This document shows positions 8,289-15,920 of a stretch of DNA of 64,000 nt, in pieces. The notes beneath the pieces were generated by a model. The model ran no database searches and was not told the origin of the DNA. It worked only from the letters and a program-made list of their open reading frames with translations. Both the position numbers and the translations under genes were made by a program. The DNA is taken from contig NZ_SLVX01000008.1 in NCBI RefSeq assembly GCF_004341885.1, positions 63,745 through 127,744 on the forward strand, read 5' to 3'. Within the stretch, counting starts at the first letter, position 1, and every line of letters starts with the position of its first letter. This DNA is from Shinella granuli (GTDB taxonomy: Bacteria > Pseudomonadota > Alphaproteobacteria > Rhizobiales > Rhizobiaceae).

Positions 8289-9409
8289 TGCCCGATATCG
8301 TTCTCAGCAATGTGCAGAAATCCTACGGCGCCGGCTCGCCCAACGCGGTGAGCGACCTCGACCTTCACATCCACGACGGCGAGTTCATGTGCCTGCTCGG
8401 CCCATCCGGCTGCGGCAAGACGACGACGCTGCGCATGATCGCCGGGCTGGAGAACCTGACGGACGGCGAGATCGGCGTCGGCGAGAAGATCGTCGACAGT
8501 CCGGCACGCGGCGCCTTCATCGGCCCGGAAAAGCGCGGCATGGGCCTCGTCTTCCAGTCCTATGCGCTCTGGCCGCACCTCACCATCGAGCGCAACACGG
8601 ACTTTGGCCTGCGCCTGCGCAAGGTGCCGAAGGCCGAGCGCGAGGCGCGTGTGACCGAGGTCATGAAGGCGCTGGACATCGAGAAGTACCGGCACCGCTA
8701 CCCCTCGCAGCTCTCCGGCGGCCAGCAGCAGCGCGTGGCGCTCGCCCGCATGCTGGCGGTCAATCCCGGCGTGCTGCTGCTCGACGAGCCGCTTTCCAAC
8801 CTCGACGCGCGCCTGAGGCTCGAAATGCGCGCCGAGCTGAAGCGCATCCATGCCGCCTTCGGCACCACCATCGTCTTCGTCACGCACGACCAGTGGGAGG
8901 CGATGACGCTCGCCACCTCCATCGCCGTCATGAACGAGGGCCGGCTGCAGCAGATCGGCACGCCCAACGACATCTACGACCGGCCGGCCAACCGCTTCGT
9001 CGCCGAATTCGTCGGCAGTCCGCCGATCAACATTCTCGAAACCGCGACCGGCCATGCGCTGGATCGCGCCGCATCGCATTGGCTCGCCGGTCGGCTCGGC
9101 GAGAGCGCGGGGGTCGGCTCGGTGGGCTTTCGGCCCGAAGCCCTGCAGATCGCGCGCTCGGAGGCTGCCGTTCCCGGCGACAGCTTCCGCCATGCGGCCG
9201 AAGTCACCGGCATCCTGCCGACCGGCGGAAGCTGGATCATCGAACTGAAGGTCGACGGCCGCGCCCTCTTCGCCACCACCACCGAATGCCCGGTGCTGAA
9301 GGGCGGCGAACGGGTCTTCGTCCATGCCCGGCCGACGGCCATGCACGTCTTCGACGCAGCGGGCCTGCGGCTTGCCGGCGCGGACGACACGCTGGCGCGC
9401 GCCGCCTGA
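8288..9409 (+). CDS. ABC importer ATPase, FbpC/PotA type (second system)
   Basis: 373-residue cytoplasmic ATPase. Walker A G-P-S-G-C-G-K-T-T (residues ~37-45), signature L-S-G-G-Q-Q-Q-R-V-A, Walker B L-L-L-D-E-P, H-loop T-H-D-Q-W-E-A and a C-terminal TOBE-like domain are all present. The TGATG junction with the permease gives a one-base overlap and coupling. Compared with the ATPase at 4358 it has an insertion after the first strands (K-I-V-D-S-P-A-R-G-A-F-I-G-P-E-K-R), common in PotA-like proteins. Confidence 0.93.
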   Translation: MPDIVLSNVQKSYGAGSPNAVSDLDLHIHDGEFMCLLGPSGCGKTTTLRMIAGLENLTDGEIGVGEKIVDSPARGAFIGPEKRGMGLVFQSYALWPHLTIERNTDFGLRLRKVPKAEREARVTEVMKALDIEKYRHRYPSQLSGGQQQRVALARMLAVNPGVLLLDEPLSNLDARLRLEMRAELKRIHAAFGTTIVFVTHDQWEAMTLATSIAVMNEGRLQQIGTPNDIYDRPANRFVAEFVGSPPINILETATGHALDRAASHWLAGRLGESAGVGSVGFRPEALQIARSEAAVPGDSFRHAAEVTGILPTGGSWIIELKVDGRALFATTTECPVLKGGERVFVHARPTAMHVFDAAGLRLAGADDTLARAA

Positions 9410-9434
9410 ACCGAAACGGAAACTGAAACCCGCG

Positions 9435-9459
9435 CCATCCGATGGGAAGAGACGGATGG
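9435..9459 (+). other. Intergenic hairpin between ATPase and binding-protein genes
   Basis: 7-bp stem CCATCCG / CGGATGG with an 11-nt loop in the 72-bp gap, without a T-run. Probably an mRNA processing or stability element that raises expression of the binding protein downstream. Confidence 0.35.
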
Positions 9460-9481
9460 GGCGAAGCTGGAGGAGGAAAAC

Positions 9482-10588
9482 ATGCGGAAATACGGTTTAC
9501 TGGCAGGCGCCGCGCTGGCGCTATGCATGGCCGGCGGGGCGCTGGCGGAGGACTTCAACCTCGACGCGCTGGTCGAGGCGGCGAAGAAGGAGCCGCCGCT
9601 GTCGGTCTATGACAGCACCGGCAAGATCGTCGACATGGTCGAGGCGTTCAACGCCAAATACGGGCTGAAGGCGGAGGGCTCGAAATCCAAGGCCACCGCG
9701 CAGCTCGAAACGATCATCCGCGAATCCCAGAAGGGCAACATCCAGACGGACGTGTCCTTCATCTCCGACCCCTCGGCGGTGGTCGGCCAGCTGATGCCCG
9801 CCGGCTTCGTGGAGAACTGGGTGCCGCCGGATCTGGCCAAGGACATCTCGCCCGAGGCGCACGACCCGCTGCTCGTCGTGTCGAGCCCGAACTTCCTCGC
9901 CTACAACACCAAGCTCTACGACAAATGCCCGATCACCAATATCTGGCAGCTCACCGAGGCGGAGTGGAAGGGCAAGGTCGCCATGCAGGACCCGCTCGGC
10001 AAGCCGTCCTACACCGACTGGTTCAACCAGATGCGCAGCCGCATCGACGACAAGATCGCCGCCGCCTACGAGAAGCAGTACGGCAAGACGCTGGAAACCG
10101 ACCTCGGCAGCGCGACCGAGGCCTTCGTCGCGGCGCTTGCCGCCAACGGCCCGCTGCTGACGGATTCCGATTCCGCCGCCGGCGAGGCCGTCGCCGCGCC
10201 CGGCCAGAGCGAGCCCTTCGTCGGCCTCGTCGCCTCGGCCAAGTTCCGCGACAATGCGGGCAAGGGCTTCTCGCTCGGCCTGTGCGCCGGGGTGGATCCG
10301 ATCATCGGCTTCTCCAACCCGACGGTCGGCGTCATCGTCAAGGGCTCGGACAGCCCGAACACGGCAAAGCTCTTCGTCCACTATGCCATGACGGCCGAGG
10401 GCATCGCGCCGCAGGCCGAGGACGGCAAGCTGTCCAGCAACCGCACGGTCGGCCTGCCGGACGACGAGCCGTCGGGCATCGGCAAGCATCTCGATGCCCT
10501 GCTGAACTACGACCCCGCCACGGGCCTGGAAGACTGGGACAGCCGGCAGGACTGGCAGGATTTCTGGCGCGTCCACTACAAGCGCTGA
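9482..10588 (+). CDS. ABC importer solute-binding protein, FbpA/AfuA superfamily (second system)
   Basis: 368-residue periplasmic binding protein. GGAGGAAAAC stands directly upstream of the ATG; residues 1-22 form a signal peptide ending A-L-A-E. The N-terminal S-V-Y-D-S-T-G-K, where the family usually reads V-Y-S-S, and the repeating V-S-F/I-x-D pattern indicate the type-2 periplasmic fold of family-1/FbpA proteins, but its sequence diverges from the two binding proteins at 3-914 and 1035, so the two importers probably see different ligands. It is the last transporter gene here, unusually placed after the ATPase. Confidence 0.88.
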   Translation: MRKYGLLAGAALALCMAGGALAEDFNLDALVEAAKKEPPLSVYDSTGKIVDMVEAFNAKYGLKAEGSKSKATAQLETIIRESQKGNIQTDVSFISDPSAVVGQLMPAGFVENWVPPDLAKDISPEAHDPLLVVSSPNFLAYNTKLYDKCPITNIWQLTEAEWKGKVAMQDPLGKPSYTDWFNQMRSRIDDKIAAAYEKQYGKTLETDLGSATEAFVAALAANGPLLTDSDSAAGEAVAAPGQSEPFVGLVASAKFRDNAGKGFSLGLCAGVDPIIGFSNPTVGVIVKGSDSPNTAKLFVHYAMTAEGIAPQAEDGKLSSNRTVGLPDDEPSGIGKHLDALLNYDPATGLEDWDSRQDWQDFWRVHYKR

Positions 10589-10598
10589 GCGAAAGACG

Positions 10599-10640
10599 GG
10601 CGGGCCGTTCCCCGGCCCGCCTGCCGCCCTTGCGGCGGCA
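10599..10640 (+). terminator. Two adjacent GC hairpins after the binding-protein gene
   Basis: Stem 1 GGCGGGCC / GGCCCGCC (10599-10621) and stem 2 TGCCGCC / GGCGGCA (10622-10640) are back to back, with no T-run. They end 8 nt before a potential ATG at 10649 and 41 nt before the preferred start of the next gene. Likely a partial terminator or 3'-end stabiliser rather than an operon end, since the following phosphatase genes stay on the same strand. Confidence 0.45.
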
Positions 10641-10681
10641 ACGATGAGATGAAAACGAACAGGGCAGGAAAGACAGGGCAC

Positions 10682-11527
10682 ATGAGCATTGACGAGGGGG
10701 CGATCGACCGCCGGGAGGCCTTCCTGCACGCGCTTGTCCGCGAGGCGGCGGAGCTTGCCCGCGCCGGCTTTGCCCGGCAGACGGGGCAGGCGGTCAGCAT
10801 GAAGGGCCCGCAGGACTACCTGACGGAGACCGACGGGCAGGTGGAAGACCATCTGCGCGCCCGGATATCGGAGGCATTCCCCGAGGACGGCTTCCTCGGC
10901 GAGGAGGGCGGCGGCGAGCCGGGCGCGCAGGCCTGGGTGGTCGATCCCATCGACGGCACGGCCAATTTCGCCCGGGCGATCCCGCATTTCTGCGTCGCCA
11001 TCGCCTTCATCGCCAGGGGCGAGGTGCAGCTCGGCGCCATCGTCAACCCGGTGCTGGACGAGGTCCATTTCGCCCGCCTCGGCCGCGGGGCGCATCGCAA
11101 CGGGACGCCGATCCGCGTTGCCGCCACGACCGACATCACCGCCACCTCCTTCGAGATGGGCTGGTCGAACCGCCGGCCGCTCGCCTGTTATATCGGCGCG
11201 CTCAACGCGCTGTTCGAGGCGGGCAGCAATGTCAGGCGCGGCGCCTGCGGGGCGCTGGGGCTCGCCTATGTTGCGGACGGGCGCAGCGACGGCTATGCGG
11301 AGCTGCACATGAATTCCTGGGATTGCCTTGCCGGCCTCCTCCTCGTGCGCGAGGCGGGCGGGGTGACGGGGCCGTTCCTGTCGCTCGGCGGGCTGACCGC
11401 CGGCGCGGCGGTGCTGGCCGCCGCGCCCGGCGTCGCCGCCACCCTGTCGGAGGCGACGGGCATTCCCCTTCTGACCGGGCCGGACCTTCTGGCCACGGCG
11501 CAAGAAGAGCATCGGAGAACCGCATGA
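10682..11527 (+). CDS. Inositol-monophosphatase-family phosphatase (second copy)
   Basis: 281-residue IMPase-superfamily enzyme. Metal-binding motifs: G-E-E-G-G (about residues 73-77), D-P-I-D-G-T-A-N-F (about residues 87-95) and S-W-D-C-L-A-G near the C-terminus. The start at 10682 is chosen from CAGGAAAGACAGGG upstream; ATG 10649 is in frame but would add 11 poorly conserved residues and sits against the hairpins. It is only modestly similar to the family member at 5439, so the pair may act on different phosphate esters. The stop overlaps the next start by ATGA. Confidence 0.9.
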   Translation: MSIDEGAIDRREAFLHALVREAAELARAGFARQTGQAVSMKGPQDYLTETDGQVEDHLRARISEAFPEDGFLGEEGGGEPGAQAWVVDPIDGTANFARAIPHFCVAIAFIARGEVQLGAIVNPVLDEVHFARLGRGAHRNGTPIRVAATTDITATSFEMGWSNRRPLACYIGALNALFEAGSNVRRGACGALGLAYVADGRSDGYAELHMNSWDCLAGLLLVREAGGVTGPFLSLGGLTAGAAVLAAAPGVAATLSEATGIPLLTGPDLLATAQEEHRRTA

Positions 11528-12165
11528 CCGACAAACCCACCCGCCACTACGATCGCCCGCCGATCAGCCGCGTCTACGAGAACCTGCCGGGCTTCGGCGT
11601 CGATCTCTTCGTCGGCGGCCGCGAGGGGGCGTCGGACGTGCCGCTGCTGCGCGAGAACGGCATTTCCACCGTGCTCAACTGCGCGGTCAATCTCGACTTC
11701 AACTATGTCGCGGCGCCCGACGAGGTCTCGCATGACAGCCGCGTCGGCTACGGACCGGCGCCCATCCGCTATTACAAGCTCGGCATCGTCGACGGCCCCG
11801 GCAATCCCGACACGATGTTCCTTGCGGGCTACTACCAGCTCCTCGGCGCGCTGCAGCAGGTCCTGCCGGAAAAGCCGAGCTACCCGATGCGCGAGCGCGG
11901 CAACGTGCTGGTCAACTGCCGGGCGGGGCGCTCGCGCTCGGTGATCCTCGCCGCGCTCTTGCTGCATTTGCAGATCCCCGGCGAGTTCCCGACGCTTGGC
12001 TCCGCCGTCGACCATGTGCGGGTGAAGCGCGAGCTGCGTCCCGACGAATGGCACGAGACGCCGAAGCCCATGCTGGTCGCCGCCGCCGAAAGCGCCGCCG
12101 GCTGGGTGCGCCTCGTCGAGGCCGACCGCGCCCGCGCCGCCGCCCTCGCAAGGGCCACCGCATGA
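11524..12165 (+). CDS. Dual-specificity/tyrosine-phosphatase-like CX5R phosphatase
   Basis: 213-residue cytoplasmic phosphatase of the Cys-dependent superfamily. The P-loop V-N-C-R-A-G-R-S-R-S gives nucleophile C132 and R138, as in dual-specificity phosphatases; the usual His before Cys is Asn. A candidate general acid is D in V-D-G-P (about residue 84). No lipid- or protein-docking domain is seen. Such folds act on phosphoproteins, phosphoinositides and inositol phosphates; beside two IMPases and a metallophosphoesterase a small-molecule substrate is more likely than a protein (inference). It overlaps both neighbours by ATGA, so the phosphatases are co-translated. Confidence 0.82.
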   Translation: MTDKPTRHYDRPPISRVYENLPGFGVDLFVGGREGASDVPLLRENGISTVLNCAVNLDFNYVAAPDEVSHDSRVGYGPAPIRYYKLGIVDGPGNPDTMFLAGYYQLLGALQQVLPEKPSYPMRERGNVLVNCRAGRSRSVILAALLLHLQIPGEFPTLGSAVDHVRVKRELRPDEWHETPKPMLVAAAESAAGWVRLVEADRARAAALARATA

Positions 12166-13751
12166 TCCGCATCGCCGTCATCGCCGATCCGCATGTGCAT
12201 GACTGCGCCTGGATACCTGATGGTTCCGGCCTGCCCGGCGCCATCCGCAGCTTCACTGAAACCGCCGCCTCGACGCGTGTCTTCAACGAGAGCATCCCCG
12301 CTTTCCGCGCGGCGCTGGACCGCGTCGCCGAGGCCGGCGCAAGGATCGTGCTCCTCGTCGGCGATCTCACCGACGACGGCCAGCGGCCGAACATCCGCGC
12401 GGCGCTCGCCCTTGTTGAGGAGTACCGCCAGCGCCACGGCATCCGCGTGCTGATGACCCCCGGCAACCACGATTTCTACGCCCTGGCCGGCCGGCCGCAG
12501 GACAAGAGCTTCCTGATGGCCGACGGCACGCCGCTGCTCCTCAGAAGCGCCGATTGCCCGGAGGCGGCGACGCTCGGCACGGCGGAGGCGCTCGCCATGC
12601 TCTCCGGCCTCGGCTTCATGCCCGAGGCGGGCGACCTGCACTGGGAAAGCCCCTTCGGCACCGATCCGGCCTGGGAGGCCCGCAGCTACGAGGCGGTGAG
12701 CCCGGGCGGCGGCACGCGCTGCCGGATGATCGATTCCTCCTATCTCGTCGAGCCGGTGGAAGGCCTCTGGGTGCTCGCCATCGACGCCAATGTCTGCGTG
12801 CCGCGCGACGGGGCGGGCGACCTTGCCGATCCCGGAGAGTTCCACGATCCGACCGACGGCGGCTGGCGGGCCGTGCTCGCGCATCGTGCCCATCTCTTTT
12901 CCTGGATGGCGGATGTGGCAGCGCGGGCGAAGGCCAGGGGCAAGCGGCTCCTCGCCTTCTCGCACTATCCGGCGCTCGATCCGCTCGGCGGCGTGTCGAG
13001 CGAGGAGGTCGCGCTGTTCGGCGCCACCGGCCTTGCCCGCCGCGCGCCGACGGCCGCGGTGGCCGATGCCTTTGCCGCGACCGGCGTTCCCCTGCATTTC
13101 TCCGGCCATCTCCATGTCAACGACACGGCGCGGCACGAAACGGGCGCGGGGCGCTTCGTCAATATCGCGGTTCCCTCGCCGGTCGGCTACGGCCCGGGCC
13201 TGAAGATCGTCGACCTCTACGCCGATCGCAGCGAGATCCGCACGCTCTGCCTCCGGCAGGTGCCCGGCCACGACGCGGCCTTTGCGGCCTATCGCACCGA
13301 GGCGGCGCGGGAAGGGGCGGAAGAGCCCGCCGCGAGCTCAGCGCCCGACCACGGCACCTTCCTCAGCCGCCATCTCGTCAATCTCGTGCACGGGCGTTAC
13401 CTCGCGCGCGAATGGCCGCGCGACATGGTGGAGTTCGTGCGTACGGCGACGGTCGCCGACCTTCTCGAAGCGCTCGAGCTCGCCGCCGCCGGCGCGCCGG
13501 CCTTCGGCCTGAATGAACTCGTCGAGGACTGGTATCGGCTGCGCAAGGCGGGCGAGCTCAGCCATGCGGACATCGCGCCCGACCGGCTGGCCTTCTACCG
13601 CGATCTTTGCGCAAGGGCGCCGCATATCGAGGGCGACGGCCTGCCGGCCCGCTTTTCCACGCTGCTGCGCATGATGCGCGCCTATCTCGACCGCCCGCCG
13701 AACCGGGATTTCGCCCTCAGCCTGCCCGACCTCGTCGTCCGGGCGCTTTAG
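12162..13751 (+). CDS. Calcineurin-like metallophosphoesterase
   Basis: 529-residue enzyme of the dimetal phosphoesterase superfamily. Core motifs in order: D-P-H (residues 9-11), G-D-L-T-D-D-G (about 67), G-N-H-D (about 102), S-H-Y-P (about 267) and G-H-L-H (about 311). No signal peptide is seen. After the catalytic domain comes a ~190-residue C-terminal part without recognisable motifs, shared with the protein at 60074-61741 (both have an H-L/H-M region, an E-W-P block and a D-W-Y block). Phosphomonoesterase or phosphodiesterase activity cannot be distinguished. Last gene of the phosphatase run; the start overlaps the previous stop by ATGA. Confidence 0.88.
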   Translation: MIRIAVIADPHVHDCAWIPDGSGLPGAIRSFTETAASTRVFNESIPAFRAALDRVAEAGARIVLLVGDLTDDGQRPNIRAALALVEEYRQRHGIRVLMTPGNHDFYALAGRPQDKSFLMADGTPLLLRSADCPEAATLGTAEALAMLSGLGFMPEAGDLHWESPFGTDPAWEARSYEAVSPGGGTRCRMIDSSYLVEPVEGLWVLAIDANVCVPRDGAGDLADPGEFHDPTDGGWRAVLAHRAHLFSWMADVAARAKARGKRLLAFSHYPALDPLGGVSSEEVALFGATGLARRAPTAAVADAFAATGVPLHFSGHLHVNDTARHETGAGRFVNIAVPSPVGYGPGLKIVDLYADRSEIRTLCLRQVPGHDAAFAAYRTEAAREGAEEPAASSAPDHGTFLSRHLVNLVHGRYLAREWPRDMVEFVRTATVADLLEALELAAAGAPAFGLNELVEDWYRLRKAGELSHADIAPDRLAFYRDLCARAPHIEGDGLPARFSTLLRMMRAYLDRPPNRDFALSLPDLVVRAL

Positions 13752-13752
13752 A

Positions 13753-13797
13753 GTTTGTCAGGGAAAAGTGGGAACCGGTTTTCCCGAAGAGACAAAC
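13753..13797. repeat. Dispersed palindromic element (GTTTGTC...GACAAAC)
   Basis: Outer arms GTTTGTC (13753-13759) and GACAAAC (13791-13797) enclose an inner GGGAA-CCGGT-TTTCCC-like dyad. I recognise this 'gtgggaaccggttttccc' sequence as a frequently dispersed intergenic palindrome in rhizobial genomes. It sits between convergent genes. Confidence 0.5.
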
Positions 13798-13814
13798 GAA
13801 AACAAAGAAACCTG

Positions 13815-13849
13815 GAATCTGTCAGGTCCGGAATGAACCTGACAGATTC
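13815..13849. terminator. Bidirectional hairpin between convergent genes
   Basis: Perfect 13-bp inverted repeat GAATCTGTCAGGT / ACCTGACAGATTC with a 9-nt loop, exactly between the metallophosphoesterase stop and the lacI-family stop (its last base is the first base of that stop codon). It lacks a long T-run, as many rhizobial terminators do. Confidence 0.55.
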
Positions 13850-14865
13850 TAGGGCCGCACGCTCTTGCGCCAGGCGACCTGCGTCGGCAGGCGCTTGGGC
13901 GGGGCAGGGTCGGCCTCGTCCTTCTCGATGATGGCGACGATATGGTCGGCGATCTCGCCGATCGGCTGGCGGAAGGTGGTGAGGTTGTAGCCGATCCAGC
14001 CGGCCTGCGGGATGTCGTCGAAGCCGACGACGCAGAGCGCCTCGGGAATGTCGAGGCGGAATTCCAGCCGCGCCACGTCCATGAAGCCGAGCGCCAGGAG
14101 GTCGGTGACGCAGAACACGCCGGCCGGCCGGCTGGAGGCGCCGAGCAGCTGGCGGGCGCCTTCCGCGCCGGTCGCGTAGCTGGTCGGCCCGGCCCGGCTG
14201 ACCTGCGCTTCGAGGCCGAGCTCGGCGGCAGCGGCGACGAAGGATTGCTCGCGCGTCACGATGCTCGGCGTGCCCGCCGTCGAGCTGACCACGGCAAGGC
14301 GCCGGCAGCCGGCCCGGTGCAGCATGAGGCAGGCCTCGCGCGCCGCGCTCTCATTGTCCACCAGCACGATCTCCGGCCCCTCGATCGGGTCGTCGCGGTT
14401 GATGAGGATGACGCGCTGGCCGTTCTCGATGCAGGTCTCGATCAGCGAGACGGGCGGCGCGCCGGACACCACCACCGTGGCGTCGGCGCGGTAGTTCAGC
14501 GTCTGGCGCAGCGCCGCCTCGACATTGTCCGGCTGGCCGGCCGTGTTCAGCACCATCACCACCTTGCCGATCGCCTGCAGCTTGCGCGTGGTGACCTCCA
14601 CCACATTGGAATGGAAGGGCGCCTGCAGCTCCGCCACGATCATGCAGACGATGCCGGACCGGTGGTGGATCAGCCCGCGCGCTAGGTGGTTGACGTGGTA
14701 GCCGAGCTTTTCCGCCGCCGCGAGCACCTTGGCGCGCGTCGCCGGCGAAACGCTGGCCCCGTCGGTGAAGGTGCGCGAGACGGCCGAACGCGAGACGCCC
14801 GCGAGCTCGGCCACGCGAATGGCGCTGACCGAGGCCTTTTTCGGCCTGGACCTGGATGTCGTCAC
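13849..14865 (-). CDS. LacI-family transcriptional regulator
   Basis: 338-residue repressor. The GTG start at 14865 has a strong GGAGGCAGGAA Shine-Dalgarno and gives the usual family length; an ATG at 14895 is in frame but lacks one. The N-terminal helix-turn-helix reads I-R-V-A-E-L-A-G-V-S-R-S-A-V-S-R-T-F; the hinge helix contains L-A-R-G-L. The effector domain is of periplasmic-binding-protein type, so a small sugar-like ligand is expected. It is convergent with the phosphatase operon and divergent from the amidohydrolase gene. Palindromes matching those before the second importer lie in the divergent promoter, suggesting control of itself and of that importer. Confidence 0.92.
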   Translation of the reverse strand: MTTSRSRPKKASVSAIRVAELAGVSRSAVSRTFTDGASVSPATRAKVLAAAEKLGYHVNHLARGLIHHRSGIVCMIVAELQAPFHSNVVEVTTRKLQAIGKVVMVLNTAGQPDNVEAALRQTLNYRADATVVVSGAPPVSLIETCIENGQRVILINRDDPIEGPEIVLVDNESAAREACLMLHRAGCRRLAVVSSTAGTPSIVTREQSFVAAAAELGLEAQVSRAGPTSYATGAEGARQLLGASSRPAGVFCVTDLLALGFMDVARLEFRLDIPEALCVVGFDDIPQAGWIGYNLTTFRQPIGEIADHIVAIIEKDEADPAPPKRLPTQVAWRKSVRP

Positions 14866-14886
14866 GTCTTCCTGCCTCCGGATACG

Positions 14887-14936
14887 TTTGTGCATACTTG
14901 CGCATATTCTTTGCCCTGTGCAAAGCCGCAGCGTGA
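14887..14936. promoter_or_regulatory. Regulatory region upstream of the lacI-family gene with TGYGCA repeats
   Basis: TGTGCA (14890-14895) and TGCGCA are repeated about 10 bp apart, followed at 14918 by TGTGCAAAGCCGC, whose reverse complement shares GGCTTTGCA with site B at 6404. Individually weak; together with 15009-15023 they suggest autoregulation. Confidence 0.35.
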
Positions 14937-15008
14937 TGAATTTCCCCGGAAAAGCGTGAAATCGCGGGATCGCACCGCCTTTCCCGCCATCGGTCTTGCG
15001 CGGGTTTT

Positions 15009-15023
15009 CGCACGGCTGTGCAA
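15009..15023. promoter_or_regulatory. Candidate LacI-type operator, site C
   Basis: CGCACGGCTGTGCAA, identical to site A (6261-6274) over 12 consecutive bases, with arms GCAC / GTGC around GGCT. It sits 144 bp upstream of the regulator's start and 64 bp upstream of the divergent amidohydrolase gene. Confidence 0.55.
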
Positions 15024-15086
15024 GGTGCACTGTATCGACCTCGCGCAGGCAAGGGAACTCGAAATCGTCTTTCGCGTTATGGCTGC

Positions 15087-15920
15087 ATGACGGACCTGAT
15101 CGACAGCGATGAACGGCGGGAAGGGGCGCTCTGGAGCGTTGCACGCGGCCAGTCGCCGGTCATCGGCACCGCCATTCACGACGGCCACCTGCTGCGCAGC
15201 GACCTTGCGGCACGCATGAAGCTCGACGCTGCCGGCCGGCTGCGCGAGGAGGACCCTTTCACCGCCGCCTTCATCGCGGATATGAACAACCGGATCGTCG
15301 TCCATCGCTCACGCTTCGAGGTGGACCTGAACCGGCCGCGCGACGGCGCCGTCTATCTGCGCCCGGAACAGGCCTGGGGCCTCGACATCTGGGTCGAACC
15401 GCCCGGCCACGAAGTGCTGGAGCGCCTGCTCGGCCAGCACGACGGCTACTATGCCATGCTGAAGGCCCTGCTTGCGGACATGGCGCGTGCCCATGGCCGC
15501 TTCGTCCTCCTCGACATGCACAGCTACAACCATCGCCGGGCCGGCCCCGACGGGCCGACGACCGCGCAGGCCGACGCACCCGACATCAATATCGGCACCT
15601 TCTCCATGGACAGGGCGTTCTGGGCGCCGGTGGTCGATGCCTTCATGGCCTGCCTGCGGGCGCAGCCTTTCCCCGGGCGGCAACTCGATGTCCGGGAAAA
15701 CGTCGCCTTTGCCGGCAAGGGCGAGCAGACGCGCTTCGTCCACCAGCATTTCCCCGGCCGCGGCTGCGCCATCGCCGTGGAGTTCAAGAAGATCTTCATG
15801 GACGAATGGACGGGCGCGCCGGACCGGGAAGCGATTGCCGCCTTTCGCGCCGCCATCCGCGCCAGCCTGCCGGTGCTCGAAGGCGCTCTCCGGGCCATGC
15901 CCGGCGGGGACGGGCCATGA
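15087..15920 (+). CDS. N-formylglutamate amidohydrolase family protein
   Basis: 277-residue member of the FGase/HutG-like zinc amidohydrolase family, which cleaves N-acyl bonds on glutamate-like amino acids. Candidate motifs: G-T-A-I-H-D-G-H near residue 27, D-M-H-S-Y near residue 147, and E-F-K-K near residue 230. The ATG at 15087 is preferred; a GTG at 15018 is in frame but lies inside the candidate operator. No histidine-utilisation genes are nearby. It overlaps the DUF1704 gene by ATGA and the ATP-grasp gene follows, so it probably serves that peptide-modifying set rather than histidine breakdown. Confidence 0.85.
   Translation: MTDLIDSDERREGALWSVARGQSPVIGTAIHDGHLLRSDLAARMKLDAAGRLREEDPFTAAFIADMNNRIVVHRSRFEVDLNRPRDGAVYLRPEQAWGLDIWVEPPGHEVLERLLGQHDGYYAMLKALLADMARAHGRFVLLDMHSYNHRRAGPDGPTTAQADAPDINIGTFSMDRAFWAPVVDAFMACLRAQPFPGRQLDVRENVAFAGKGEQTRFVHQHFPGRGCAIAVEFKKIFMDEWTGAPDREAIAAFRAAIRASLPVLEGALRAMPGGDGP

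Noticed and set aside
3-9409. Iron(III) uptake system
   Set aside because: Family labels suggest iron, but no Fur-like box, siderophore or iron genes are seen, and the co-transcribed phosphatases fit a phosphorylated substrate better. Kept only as an alternative.
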